64,000 nucleotides of DNA. Origin: Candidatus Poseidoniales archaeon. Its GTDB lineage: Archaea; Thermoplasmatota; Poseidoniia; Poseidoniales; Thalassarchaeaceae. Positions 27,575 through 36,957 of this stretch are shown one piece after another. How positions within the stretch are numbered: the first letter of the stretch is position 1; each line of letters opens with the position of its first letter. The translations under genes were made by a program, and so were the position numbers. The notes beneath the pieces were generated by a model, which saw only the letters and a list, made by a program, of their open reading frames with translations, was not told the DNA's origin and made no database searches. The stretch covers positions 1 through 64,000 of the forward strand of contig DTUF01000024.1 in the NCBI GenBank assembly GCA_012964335.1, in the 5' to 3' direction.

Positions 27575-28093
27575 TTGAGTGAAGAAGAAAAATGGTACGG
27601 TTCACCACGTATATTGCAAGTCTTTGCATTGGGGATTACCACCCTTTACATCTGTACGATATTCCTAGTTTGGATCGCAGCACCCACCCTTGAGTTTGAG
27701 GAATATCCTACTCAATGCCCAGAGAATTCTCAAAACTGCTCACGGATTGCCCCTAATCCGTACCGCGCTACTGGCGAGCAAGGAATCGTGTTGAATGCAA
27801 GCAAAGCCGAAGTAATGTCCGAAATCATTACGTGGATTGATTCCCAACCTAGGACTGAAGTGGTTGCTGAATCAGAAGATGTTGGCTATATTCATTCGGT
27901 TTTCCGATCTTTTGCTATTCGTTTCCCTGATGATATGTTGTTTCACGTTGAATGTGAGAATGGGAGTGCAGTAATTTGGACCCACTCACAATCTCGACTA
28001 GGAGTATCCGATTTTATGGTCAATGATGACAGAGTCCTCGCCTTTGCTGAACACATTGAAAGCCAACAATGGTCATCAGAATCTTGCGAATAA
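27575..28093 (+). CDS. DUF1499-family membrane-anchored protein
   Basis: This 172-residue protein has one N-terminal membrane helix (about 13-35) and then the DUF1499 pattern: CPENSQNCSRIAPNPYRA, VLNASKAEVMSEIITWI, IHSVFRSFAIRFPDDMLFHVE and SRLGVSDFMVNDDRVLAFAEHI. DUF1499 proteins are lipid-binding-like domains of unknown role at the membrane. It starts with TTG at the base after the grpE stop. It converges on the NadM-like gene with two bases between. Confidence 0.75.
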   Translation: MSEEEKWYGSPRILQVFALGITTLYICTIFLVWIAAPTLEFEEYPTQCPENSQNCSRIAPNPYRATGEQGIVLNASKAEVMSEIITWIDSQPRTEVVAESEDVGYIHSVFRSFAIRFPDDMLFHVECENGSAVIWTHSQSRLGVSDFMVNDDRVLAFAEHIESQQWSSESCE

Positions 28094-28095
28094 GC

Positions 28096-28749
28096 CTATC
28101 CAACGGCTTCAAATGGTCTGCCAAGGAAAGCCAACCTCTTCAGCCAAATTTCATCCCATAGAAGTTCAGCCACTTCTTCTGGAATTGTCTCCACCATTAC
28201 TGAGATAGATGCTTCCCTTTCAGATACCGTTGACAGCATCTTTAGGGTTGAGCGAATTCTCCAACCTTCCCATGATTCTCTTACTTGTAATGGTGATTCA
28301 ACGACTTCCCAATCGGAGTTCCGATAAAGGTCTGCTGTTTGTTCATCGCTAGTAAACAAAATTCCCGCTCTGCCATGATATTTCTCTGCGTGTGCAACCC
28401 AATTAGGTGGGTCATTGATATCAGGAACTGCGACCACATCAACCTCAACATTAGGATGATTTGTTGCCAACCAACAACATATCATTTGTTTTCGCTCTTC
28501 CCAAGTCCAAGGGTTGTCGAGAGATTCTGGTTGATTTGCTGAGCCGATAACAATACGACTTGGCAAACCGATTTCGTTTGAGTAATCAAGAGCGGCGCCA
28601 ACTAACTTCGCATGACCTAGGTGAAAGGGCTGAAATCGCCCTAAAACAACCAACGCAGGTGCAGGGGTCTGCTCCGGTGGCTCAGGCTCAATCAACAGGG
28701 GTTCCTCAGCAACAGAAAACGGGTTTTCCCACTCATCTTCTGTCATCAT
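28096..28749 (-). CDS. NadM-like nicotinamide-nucleotide adenylyltransferase
   Basis: This 217-residue nucleotidyltransferase shows the GRFQPFHLGH signature (ATP-binding HxGH type) near residue 40, VIGSANQPESLDNPWTWEERKQM and a closing WEGWRIRSTLKML resembling the ISTTxxR motif with the family's arginine. These are the marks of archaeal NMN adenylyltransferases, which make NAD+ from NMN and ATP. It carries a Pro-rich extension of about 30 residues at the N-terminus. The start ATG overlaps the stop of the upstream gene by four bases (ATGA), with GGAGGG a few bases before. Confidence 0.75.
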   Translation of the reverse strand: MMTEDEWENPFSVAEEPLLIEPEPPEQTPAPALVVLGRFQPFHLGHAKLVGAALDYSNEIGLPSRIVIGSANQPESLDNPWTWEERKQMICCWLATNHPNVEVDVVAVPDINDPPNWVAHAEKYHGRAGILFTSDEQTADLYRNSDWEVVESPLQVRESWEGWRIRSTLKMLSTVSEREASISVMVETIPEEVAELLWDEIWLKRLAFLGRPFEAVG

Positions 28750-29462
28750 TTACCCTCCACTACACCTGATGTGAGAAGCTTTCTAATGTTGAACCCACCG
28801 AATCCGGCACTTAGGTAAGATGACCAATCTCTTCTTGTTAGCAGAATCGTCTCCCCCTCTGTAAGAAATTCTGCCAAGCCGTGAAGTGACTCCGCATGCC
28901 TTTGATGACTCTGCATCGTTGACAATATCCGAGGGTCATTTTTTTCATTTAGAGTCTCGCCTAACTGCTCTCTACGCCCCATCCAGTCAACCACTACTGC
29001 CTCTGAGTACTGCTGTTTGGACAACGTTTTGATACTCGAAATCGCCGCGTCCCAAGTTCTCAGCTCATACAATTCACCTACTTGATTCATAGATTCACCA
29101 ATATATGGTTCTAAGTACAAAAATCCCCTGCCTTCCATACATCTCCAAGTGCCTATACTTGCCCATTCGGCTAACAGCCAAATTCCTGAGGCAATTTCCT
29201 CAATATCGGCGCCAGCAACCATTCGTTGTGATGCGGTGAGCAATACTGAGTCAGCGCCCTGAATGATATCGTGATCTTCAATCCAGTCAAGGATTTCTGC
29301 CTCAACATCAACATCAAAGCGGCGTTCGATAAAATCCGTCATTTCTGGCCGTAACTTTCTTCCCGATTTATCCTGCATTTGCTGATGCAAATCAGTGGTT
29401 GAAGTATTCAACAGACTTAACCAAGCATCGCTATCAACGACCATCGCTAGCAAGTCTGCCAT
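28746..29462 (-). CDS. Unknown protein coupled to the NadM-like gene
   Basis: I do not recognise this 238-residue soluble protein. It is mostly helical and acidic. The features visible are two Asp/Trp-rich helices (EAEILDWIEDHDIIQGADSV), a central WLLAEWASIGTWRCMEGRGFLYLEP segment, a QSHQRHAESLH helix and a C-terminal LTRRDWSSYLSAGFGGFNIRKL block. No export signal, Cys pair or P-loop is present. The four-base overlap with the NadM-like gene suggests co-translation, so a role tied to NAD metabolism is a possibility but not shown. Confidence 0.55.
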   Translation of the reverse strand: MADLLAMVVDSDAWLSLLNTSTTDLHQQMQDKSGRKLRPEMTDFIERRFDVDVEAEILDWIEDHDIIQGADSVLLTASQRMVAGADIEEIASGIWLLAEWASIGTWRCMEGRGFLYLEPYIGESMNQVGELYELRTWDAAISSIKTLSKQQYSEAVVVDWMGRREQLGETLNEKNDPRILSTMQSHQRHAESLHGLAEFLTEGETILLTRRDWSSYLSAGFGGFNIRKLLTSGVVEGK

Positions 29463-29603
29463 GACACTGCGTCACAGCCCTGCCCCATGAATATCTCCCC
29501 AACGAATTACGGCAAATAAGAGCAGTTGTGAACGCCGGATTGAAAAGTCACAGGCCTGACCGAAGGTCAAAGTGCAAGGTCAAGCCGACTTGGTAAAATT
29601 GGG

Positions 29604-30728
29604 GTGAATCGTTTGGCAACCATCGTTGAACAGATTGCTGACATCCAAGCTGAGATTGATAAAACTCAGAAAAACAAGGCAACTGAGCACCATGTTGGAA
29701 AATTGAAGGCTAAAATTGCTGCGCTCAAAGCAAAACAGGAAAAAGTCGCAGCCCACTCAAAATCGGGCGGTCCCGCCAAAGGATTCGAAGTCAAGAAGTC
29801 CGGCGACGCCTCGGTCGCCCTTGTCGGCTTCCCAAGTGTGGGGAAATCAACCTTAATCGGCCAAGTTACTGACGCTGATTCGCACACCGCTGGCTACGCC
29901 TTCACTACGCTAACTTGTATTCCCGGCCTGATGGAACACCGCGGCGCAAAAATCCAGATTCTTGACTTACCCGGACTCATCAAAGGCGCCGCTGAAGGAA
30001 AAGGCCGCGGCAAGGAAATACTTGGAGTCGTCAGAAGTTCTGACATGGTACTGTATGTGGTTGACCCATTCCAAGACGCACATTTCAAAGTTCTACACCG
30101 AGAACTAGAAATTGCCGGAATGAGGTTGAACCAAGATAAACCTCCAGTCTTTATCACCCGAAGAAACAGGGGTGGGGTAGAGGTAAGGACCACCGTTGAA
30201 CAGACCTATCTCACGAAAGAAGAGATGCAGGACATCGTACGCTCGTTTGGTTACACGAGTGCGTTGGTAACTCTGCGAGTTGACGCCACCGCAGAAATGT
30301 TAGTTGACACCATGGCATCTAACCGAGTTTACTCAAAGGCGATTGTAATCGTCAATAAAATTGACCTTGCTACACAAAAAGATCTCGATAATATGTATGC
30401 CAAGTTGCCTGAAGGTTGGCCTATTCTGCCGATTTCAGCAAAAACCGGTCAAGGAATTGAAGAATTGAAAGATTTCATCTATGATAATCTCGGCTTCATG
30501 TCGGTTTTCTTGAAGCCGCAAGGCCAAGAAGCCGATTTGATTGAACCACTGATTGTCAAAGACGATAGCACCGTTAGGGATGTTTGTGTTACCTTGCATC
30601 GAGATTTTGTCAGAAAGTTCCGATTTGCAAGGGTCAAAGGTCCAAGTGCAAAATTCGATTGGCAAAGAGTTGGCTTAGACCACCAACTCAAACATGACGA
30701 CCTGCTGACTATCCTCATCCGCCGTTAA
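29604..30728 (+). CDS. DRG-family (developmentally regulated) GTPase
   Basis: This 374-residue protein is the archaeal-type DRG GTPase, a translation-associated factor. The helical start (EIDKTQKNKATEHHVGKLKAKIAALK) is family-specific. G1 is GFPSVGKSTLIG near residue 75, G2 AFTTLTCIPG, G3 DLPGLIKGA and G4 NKID near residue 251, with a G5-like SAKT. A C-terminal TGS-like domain follows with DSTVRDVCVTLHRDFVRKFRFARVKGPSAKFDWQRVGLDH. Start GTG at 29604, or TTG at 29613 with GGGGTGA before it. It is convergent with the histidine kinase; the two stops are adjacent. Confidence 0.92.
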   Translation: MNRLATIVEQIADIQAEIDKTQKNKATEHHVGKLKAKIAALKAKQEKVAAHSKSGGPAKGFEVKKSGDASVALVGFPSVGKSTLIGQVTDADSHTAGYAFTTLTCIPGLMEHRGAKIQILDLPGLIKGAAEGKGRGKEILGVVRSSDMVLYVVDPFQDAHFKVLHRELEIAGMRLNQDKPPVFITRRNRGGVEVRTTVEQTYLTKEEMQDIVRSFGYTSALVTLRVDATAEMLVDTMASNRVYSKAIVIVNKIDLATQKDLDNMYAKLPEGWPILPISAKTGQGIEELKDFIYDNLGFMSVFLKPQGQEADLIEPLIVKDDSTVRDVCVTLHRDFVRKFRFARVKGPSAKFDWQRVGLDHQLKHDDLLTILIRR

Positions 30729-31856
30729 TCACAGCGGTAAATTGACGATGAAGGTTGAGCCAACACCAACCTTGGATGTCACAACTAGTGACCCACCATG
30801 CATGTCAACGAAGTGTTTGGAAAGAGCGAGCCCTAGACCAGTACCTGGACGTTGGCGCCCATCTGAACCTTTTACCTGGACAAATTCCCGGAATATCAGT
30901 TCTTGGTCATCATGAGAAATACCGGTCCCTGTATCGCGTACCAGTATATGCGCTTCATCTTCAAATTTTGTGCATGAAATGACCACTTCACCACCCGAAT
31001 CCGTGAACTTTATTGCATTTGAAACGAGATTGAGGATCACCTGACGGATTGCTCTTTTGTCAACCATCAACTCACCTAAATCTTCCAATTCCACAACCAT
31101 TAAAATACCCTTTTTCCTTGCATTTGGAGAAACCATTTTCACAGCTTCTTTTATGATTGGAGTCAATTCTGTTGCTGATTTATCAAGTTCCATTCTTCCA
31201 GCAACAATTTTTGACAAATCTAGTAAATCAGTAACCAGTGATAATAGGTGGTCTGTTGAGGAGCGAATTGATTGCAAACTCTCTTTCTCAAAAGTGTCAT
31301 CTTCTGCTTCTTCAAGTAGTAAATCTGTGTATCCTACGATACCTTGCAGTGGCGTTCGTAGTTCATGGCTCATACCGCTGTAAAAACCGAGGCGTTGTTC
31401 ATTCATATCTTGTAACTCGTTTTGCAGATGGACAAGTTCGGTTACTTCATGAAAAACCACTACTGCTCCAACCAAATCACCTTCTCGTGATGTGAGAGGA
31501 GTGGCGGAGAGACGGAAATGACGGGCCTCACTGCCCTCACCCCTAGAAACGGGGAGTTCATGGATTGGCTGCCCACCATGTAACACACCTGTAACTGGAA
31601 AGTTTTCTTCAGTAAATGGCTCACCATCACTATCCCTCCAATCAAATTGAGCGGCAAAAGCAGCCAATGTAAGTTCAGGAGAGTAAATTAATCCTAATTC
31701 TGTGCGGGCTACATCGTTGAGAAGAACGATATTACCCATGACATCTGTGACAGCAACTGCTGCATTGATGCTACTGAGAATGTTTGACAATTGCTCGCCC
31801 CTTTGATGCAACGCATCGAGCAATTGCTCCTGTTCCGTTGGTGGTGGTTCAGTCAT
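30729..31856 (-). CDS. PAS-domain sensor histidine kinase
   Basis: This 375-residue cytoplasmic kinase has no membrane helix. About 20-145 is a PAS domain (AAVAVTDVMGNIVLLNDVARTELG and GDLVGAVVVFHEVTEL). About 155-225 is the dimerisation helix pair with phospho-acceptor His164 (GMSHELRTPLQGIVGYTD). About 265-375 is the ATPase: N box NLVSNAIKFTDSGG, G1 DTGTGI and G2 GTGLGLALSK. There is no receiver domain and no response regulator next to it, so the phosphate target is an orphan elsewhere. The sensed signal is internal or redox/light-like, but undetermined. Confidence 0.9.
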   Translation of the reverse strand: MTEPPPTEQEQLLDALHQRGEQLSNILSSINAAVAVTDVMGNIVLLNDVARTELGLIYSPELTLAAFAAQFDWRDSDGEPFTEENFPVTGVLHGGQPIHELPVSRGEGSEARHFRLSATPLTSREGDLVGAVVVFHEVTELVHLQNELQDMNEQRLGFYSGMSHELRTPLQGIVGYTDLLLEEAEDDTFEKESLQSIRSSTDHLLSLVTDLLDLSKIVAGRMELDKSATELTPIIKEAVKMVSPNARKKGILMVVELEDLGELMVDKRAIRQVILNLVSNAIKFTDSGGEVVISCTKFEDEAHILVRDTGTGISHDDQELIFREFVQVKGSDGRQRPGTGLGLALSKHFVDMHGGSLVVTSKVGVGSTFIVNLPL

Positions 31857-31994
31857 CTTCCCACTATAGGCGACTTGCTTTTGTCATATCACAACTCCCC
31901 CGTTGGGGAGTATCAAAGCAATCATCCGATGTTACACTCGCCAAGCGAGCCTTGAATATGGATGAGTCCATCACGGATACCCGGGGAGAGGTTG

Positions 31995-33161
31995 ATGGAG
32001 AGGCGGTATCCGAAAATTGGCAAACTCGCAATGCTCATTTCCATATCCCAATTTTTAGGGGTTCTGCTAAATGGAATACTTGGCTGGTTCCCTGCAGGTG
32101 TATTAGGTACTGGAAGTACCGGTCAGAAATTTCATCTCCTTCAATACATCAGGCAGTCCCTGAATTTACCATTCAAAGAGGGTGGTTTCTGGTCAGATGC
32201 TGGGAATTTAACTGGCCAAGAATATGCTATGATATCAATGATGGTAATAACTTTGGTAATTGCGATTGTTGGCCTCAGACAACGCGAATCTATTGTAGGA
32301 CCCTCAAAAATTAGTGCTGATATACAGCGTGAAGAACTAGAATCTGGTCAAGTGTCTGTTTCAAGACCTGGCGGCTTGAGCGTCGTGAATCCCACTACCG
32401 CCGCTATCGTGTCAAATATTGTCGGTGGTGATGGCACTCCAACTGCAGATATCATTGCCAATGCACTCGGTGAGATGAAGGCAGTGGCTGTCGAAATGGG
32501 AGTTGATGACGAGTTAATAAAAGGAAAGATAATCCAAGAAGATAGTGACGATATCACTATCGATAGCCGTTTTACAGTCACAGCCAATACTGATGACATG
32601 GAAGTTATTGATCTATCTAAGCCAAAATCTGATGATATTTCACAGAATGAAGTAGTATCAGATAGTGATGAGATTGGCTGGCTTGATGATTCACCTTGGG
32701 CTGAAGACGATATCACCATTGATTCACAAAATATCACTGAGGCAGAGAGAAAAGAAAAACCATCCTTGCCAAGTCTTCCGAGTTCGCCGACCCGACAAAC
32801 TGCGGCCGAACCTGAGGTTGTTGAGGTAAAGCCACCTCCTGTCCAAAGCAAATATGTAAAACCAGTTCAAACTCCTGTTGTGCCTCAAGTGAAAGAGGCA
32901 CAGAGTGGAGCTATGCCAAATCGGCCTAGCGGACTCCCCAACAAAGCAGTATTTGACATTGAGTTGAATTCTTGGACATTGTTCGGAAGACCAATTGAAT
33001 TCACAGATACTCCTCCAATACCTGTTATCAAGAAGGCGGCAACATCTGCACCTACACCAGCAACAAATGCTCGAACACCACCTTCACTGCCAACGATTCC
33101 AACCCCTCCAAAGAAGGAAACTAAGCCAAAACCACGCCTGCCCTCTATCCCTCAAATATGA
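31995..33161 (+). CDS. Membrane protein with long Pro-rich tail, upstream of tatC
   Basis: I do not recognise this protein (about 388 residues). Two hydrophobic helices (about 8-30 and 65-90) are followed by a long acidic, Asp/Ile-rich region and a Pro/Ala-rich low-complexity end (about 250-388). A short conserved-looking patch, VFDIELNSWTLFGRP, lies in that tail. The ATG at 31995 is chosen because GGGGAGAGG precedes it closely; an earlier ATG at 31962 lacks such a site. tatC starts 27 bases after its stop, so it may be translated with, and possibly serve, the Tat system. Confidence 0.55.
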   Translation: MERRYPKIGKLAMLISISQFLGVLLNGILGWFPAGVLGTGSTGQKFHLLQYIRQSLNLPFKEGGFWSDAGNLTGQEYAMISMMVITLVIAIVGLRQRESIVGPSKISADIQREELESGQVSVSRPGGLSVVNPTTAAIVSNIVGGDGTPTADIIANALGEMKAVAVEMGVDDELIKGKIIQEDSDDITIDSRFTVTANTDDMEVIDLSKPKSDDISQNEVVSDSDEIGWLDDSPWAEDDITIDSQNITEAERKEKPSLPSLPSSPTRQTAAEPEVVEVKPPPVQSKYVKPVQTPVVPQVKEAQSGAMPNRPSGLPNKAVFDIELNSWTLFGRPIEFTDTPPIPVIKKAATSAPTPATNARTPPSLPTIPTPPKKETKPKPRLPSIPQI

Positions 33162-33188
33162 TGGGGGAGAGCCGTCTCGCAGAAGGCA

Positions 33189-33986
33189 ATGGTAGTTGCT
33201 GGGACTGAAACCTTGGCCCGCGACCTAGAGTCCTTACTAGACAGTGAACAAGGTGAAATGCTGACATCTGCAAGTGACTTTTTCAGAACAAGGGTCAAAC
33301 GCTTCGCGATGACATTTTTCGTGGGGATGATTGTCGGTTATCCCATTGCAGGAATGGCCTTGACTTGGTTACTTGGACAAGCAAATTTAGTACCGAATGA
33401 GGTTTCAATTGTGGTTTTACAACCCTTAGAAGTCGTTATTCTCCAACTTAGACTGGCTGCTCATTTCGCAGTATTACTAGTCGCTCTTACAGTGACATTT
33501 GAAGCCGCATTGCTGGCCGCCCGTAGTGAACAATTTAAAGCACGATTGAAGGGTGTAGAATTGTCAAACTTTTCTTCATTCAGCAGTGTTATTTTGGCAG
33601 TACTGTGTGCCATCTTACTGGGTATTGCAGGCATCTGGTATGTGGTTGATTTTCTGCTACCTATTTTACTTGAATATCTACAAGCAGACGCTGCAGCAAT
33701 AGGAGCAACTACAACTTGGCAATTATCCGCTTGGATCGGTTTCATTGCCAGCTTATGCCTTGGAGCAGCTATTGGTTTCCAAGTTCCGCTTGTAACCTTG
33801 ATTTCCCTTCGAGGGGGATTGGTTGATAGAGATATGTTAACCCAATATAGACGACACTTCTGGTTCGCTGGTTTCTGTGTAGGTGCAATGCTTTCTCCGC
33901 CTGACCCACTATCGATGTTTCTTGTCGCAGGACCCATGCTAATTCTATTCGAAATTGCTCTCATTCTTGACCGAATTTTCGGCTGA
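33189..33986 (+). CDS. tatC: Twin-arginine translocase subunit TatC
   Basis: This 265-residue integral membrane protein has six helices and the TatC C-terminal signature: ACC-like loop residues followed by GFQVPLVTLISLRGGLVDRDMLTQYRRHFWFAGF and GAMLSPPDPLSMFLVAGPMLILFEIAL. TatC recognises twin-arginine signals of folded cofactor-bearing exports. The N-terminal cytoplasmic helix (about 1-38) is longer than average and replaces the usual short MPLxxHLxELRxR start, so signal binding may differ. No TatA is visible in the window. It converges on the UMF1 transporter gene. Confidence 0.85.
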   Translation: MVVAGTETLARDLESLLDSEQGEMLTSASDFFRTRVKRFAMTFFVGMIVGYPIAGMALTWLLGQANLVPNEVSIVVLQPLEVVILQLRLAAHFAVLLVALTVTFEAALLAARSEQFKARLKGVELSNFSSFSSVILAVLCAILLGIAGIWYVVDFLLPILLEYLQADAAAIGATTTWQLSAWIGFIASLCLGAAIGFQVPLVTLISLRGGLVDRDMLTQYRRHFWFAGFCVGAMLSPPDPLSMFLVAGPMLILFEIALILDRIFG

Positions 33987-34020
33987 AAGCCATTCAACAG
34001 TTGTTGAAGGTTAGCCTGTC

Positions 34021-35790
34021 CTAATCGCTACTGTCTGCCTTCTTGGCTCGATTTCTTTCATCCTCTGCCTTTGCTACAGCAATACCATCCTCAACATTAA
34101 CCCAGAACATCATGACTGTCCCCGTAATTATCAGAATTGACAAACTGGCTACCGCTACCCTGCTGTCATACATCGTTGACAGTATACCATACATCATAGG
34201 TCCAATTAGCGCCGCTACTTTACCAAAGAACCCGAAAAAGCCGAAGAACTCTGTGCTTCTAGATTCTGGAATCATTTTTCCAAATAGACTTCGAGCAAGT
34301 CCTTGAGAACCCCCCATTAGAACTCCAGCAAGACATCCCAATAGTAGAAATTGCATTGTTACACTAAGGCCTAGTGGAGCCCACACCAATTCTCTTGCAT
34401 TAATGCCAATATAATCGAGTTTACCATCACCTAGACTAGTTGGATGGTCAACACCTAAGGAAGTCGTTCCATTTAGGCCAGCACTACCATTTACTGAAGC
34501 AGAAAAACGTGAATCGTCTAATGACCCCATGAACAAAGTTACTTCCTCTAATGTAGCATTGCCCACTCCACCTTCTTCAGAGGGTAAGAAGTGTCCAAAT
34601 TGGGCTTCAAGAGCCTTGTCTGATGAGCCATCTCCAAGAACCTCATAGTCAAGCATTCTGACTTCGTAATGGTCATCTGCCCAATCAAACTGGAAATCAT
34701 AATCTTCATGGTTTTCTAATTCTAGTGGTGCAAAAGCAAGGGCACCTCCTATCATGAAACACCAACCTACTAAAGACACGGTTAGTGCTTTCTTGGTTGA
34801 TGTTTTTCCAGCTAACCAAGTGAAGAAATAAGCAGCCGGAAAACCCACGAATTGAATTACAACAATTGTCATTATTAGATCAGTAATTGATAGGCCTAGG
34901 ACGGCAATACCGTATACACCTGCAAGCGCAGTTACGCTGTTGATCCCATCAATGAAGAAGAAATATGCCAGCATGTAAATGAACAAAGTCTTGAATGAAC
35001 GCCATTCACTCAATGTTTTCTTCAATTCTTTTATTGCTAATTTGGTGGCAGATGCAACATCCAAATCTTCAACCTCATTTTCAATTTCTGGTTCAGGTAC
35101 TGTTGCAAATGTCCAAAATGCAAATCCAAACCACCAGAGTCCCGAAGTCGCCATACAGAATGGAATCGTGGATGCACCAATACCCATAACTAGGCCTAAG
35201 TGGAACACCAGTAGTAACCCGCCACCGAGGTAACCGTAAGCGTACGCCTTGTTTGAAATGCCATCCATCTGTTTCTCTGATCCTTGGTGGGGGAGTAGGG
35301 CGTTGTAGAATACTCCAGCACCATTTAAGCCAATATTTGCAAACAAAAACATCACAAATAGCCAAACCCATTGTGATGATATTGAAAATAACGGTGCTAA
35401 CGCAAGTAAGGTGACTGAACCTGCGCCAACCCAAGTTAGAATTTTCAACATTTTAATCTTGATTTTGGTTCTATCTGCTATTACGCCAAACCCCGGACTT
35501 AGAACAGCCACCAGTAAGGCAGCACCAGTCACAGCCCAAGCCCAGAAAGTATCTGAGGTCATTTCCCCAAATCCGGTTGTCACTGAGATGCCATTCGCTT
35601 CTAAGAAAAGGTAGGCAAACCACCCAGGAAGAATTGCGGTTGTCACACTGGTTTCAAATGCAGATTTCGCCCAATCATACATGCAATAGCCGCGGATTTG
35701 TTTCGAGTTGTCATCTTGTTGTAATCCAACTATTTCCCCAACCGAGGTAGCCGCATCACTCATTGACTGACTTGCTTCACTATCTGCCAT
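34021..35790 (-). CDS. UMF1-family MFS transporter (Atg22-like) with large extramembrane insert
   Basis: This 589-residue permease opens with the UMF1 hallmark RGYCMYDWAKSAFETSVTTAILPGWFAYLF and carries the MFS loop GVIADRTKIKIKMLKIL. About twelve helices are present. Between helices, about residues 355-475, lies a hydrophilic acidic insert of about 110 residues with several NxS/NxT sites. Typical UMF1 proteins (about 420-500 residues) do not have such an insert. The N-terminus is preceded by GGAGAG. Substrate is not known for the archaeal members; yeast Atg22 exports amino acids from the vacuole, so amino-acid or peptide efflux is a guess. Confidence 0.8.
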   Translation of the reverse strand: MADSEASQSMSDAATSVGEIVGLQQDDNSKQIRGYCMYDWAKSAFETSVTTAILPGWFAYLFLEANGISVTTGFGEMTSDTFWAWAVTGAALLVAVLSPGFGVIADRTKIKIKMLKILTWVGAGSVTLLALAPLFSISSQWVWLFVMFLFANIGLNGAGVFYNALLPHQGSEKQMDGISNKAYAYGYLGGGLLLVFHLGLVMGIGASTIPFCMATSGLWWFGFAFWTFATVPEPEIENEVEDLDVASATKLAIKELKKTLSEWRSFKTLFIYMLAYFFFIDGINSVTALAGVYGIAVLGLSITDLIMTIVVIQFVGFPAAYFFTWLAGKTSTKKALTVSLVGWCFMIGGALAFAPLELENHEDYDFQFDWADDHYEVRMLDYEVLGDGSSDKALEAQFGHFLPSEEGGVGNATLEEVTLFMGSLDDSRFSASVNGSAGLNGTTSLGVDHPTSLGDGKLDYIGINARELVWAPLGLSVTMQFLLLGCLAGVLMGGSQGLARSLFGKMIPESRSTEFFGFFGFFGKVAALIGPMMYGILSTMYDSRVAVASLSILIITGTVMMFWVNVEDGIAVAKAEDERNRAKKADSSD

Positions 35791-35887
35791 GTCTCTCCGA
35801 AGTCACCCATAGACTATGATGGTTCCACCAATCAAAATCGGACCCCTTTGGGTTCAAGTGTAGAACCTGTAACGGAGAGTAGGGGGA

Positions 35888-36940
35888 GTGGGTGTGACTT
35901 GGGCACAACCGAGACAAAATTCTGTTGAAGCACTTTGCTACGGCATCAATCAATTTGATGGTGTTGAATTTGACCTCCGATTAACTACTGATGGAGAATT
36001 GGTACTGCATCATGATAACACCACAAAAGATGATAATTATGTTGAATTATTGAGTAGTGACGAAATGAAGCCATTTGCCGACAAATTTGATGAACTCCTG
36101 GCAAGAAAAGATTTCACAACTCCATGGCAAGAACAAGGAAAGACGGTTTGTATTGAACTGAAATCACCACACCCTAGTAGTGGAGTTGGAGGAGGTTGGA
36201 AAGGTGGTTCAAAACGGGTTGAATACATTTCATCTATGATAAAAATGGTTGATGATGCCATTGCTGAATTTGAACTGCCTGAAGGAACTACTGTTCTGTA
36301 TTCCTTTGACAAAAAATTTCTACCAGCAGTTAAAACAGCGGGCTGGAGTCATCCAAAAGCCCGCCTAATGCCCACATTGAGAGAATGGGGTTCCGGTAAT
36401 TTACAACGTGCAATTGCGGCACCATCTTTCATCGCCCACTCATTGCCTAGATTAATGCGCAAACATCAGAAATGGGGGGCTCCAATGATTCCCTGTACTC
36501 TTGATTATCTACATGGCATAAACCGCCATCTTACATTAGGGACAAGTGTAGCCCTCACAGGAAAAGGACTTGAAAAATTGACCAAAGCAAGGAAAGGGTT
36601 TCCTGCCTTTGTTTGGCCAGTTAGGGTACACCATGAGAAATTGATTCTTGATGCAGGGCTCACCCCTCTCACTGATGACGCCTCTCCAGAAATTACACAT
36701 CTGCCAGACGGCTCACCTAGGTTAACTAGGCCAGCTAGTGAACCACTTTTTGATGGCCAACATGTTCCGTGGCATGAAATGACAAATGACAGCCGAAAAG
36801 AATTCCTTTCAGCCCAGAGGAATCGCTGGCAATGGAGCCGCTCTGTAGATCAATTAATGGCCGCAACTAGCGAAAACCAAATCCCGTGGGAAGTACCACG
36901 AATAATTTGTCACCGCGGTGCTGGGAAAACCACATTTTGA
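35888..36940 (+). CDS. Glycerophosphodiester phosphodiesterase family protein, apparently circularly permuted
   Basis: The first 60 residues match the GDPD barrel from its second strand onward: NSVEALCYGINQFDGVEFDL (metal ligands Glu27, Asp29) and GELVLHHDNT (His41/42, Asp43). Further blocks are CIELKSP near 98 and a late VWPVRVHHEK...LTPLTDD resembling the last strand. The usual opening strand AHRG is absent at the N-terminus, and an in-frame stop six codons upstream of the GTG rules out an extension. A good match to that strand, PRIICHRGAGK, lies instead at the extreme C-terminus (His342, Arg343). GDPDs hydrolyse glycerophosphodiesters to glycerol-3-phosphate. Permutation is inferred from motif order; a frame-broken tandem copy is the alternative. 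Confidence 0.7.
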   Translation: MGVTWAQPRQNSVEALCYGINQFDGVEFDLRLTTDGELVLHHDNTTKDDNYVELLSSDEMKPFADKFDELLARKDFTTPWQEQGKTVCIELKSPHPSSGVGGGWKGGSKRVEYISSMIKMVDDAIAEFELPEGTTVLYSFDKKFLPAVKTAGWSHPKARLMPTLREWGSGNLQRAIAAPSFIAHSLPRLMRKHQKWGAPMIPCTLDYLHGINRHLTLGTSVALTGKGLEKLTKARKGFPAFVWPVRVHHEKLILDAGLTPLTDDASPEITHLPDGSPRLTRPASEPLFDGQHVPWHEMTNDSRKEFLSAQRNRWQWSRSVDQLMAATSENQIPWEVPRIICHRGAGKTTF

Positions 36941-36957
36941 TAAAAGGAATAGTTAGA

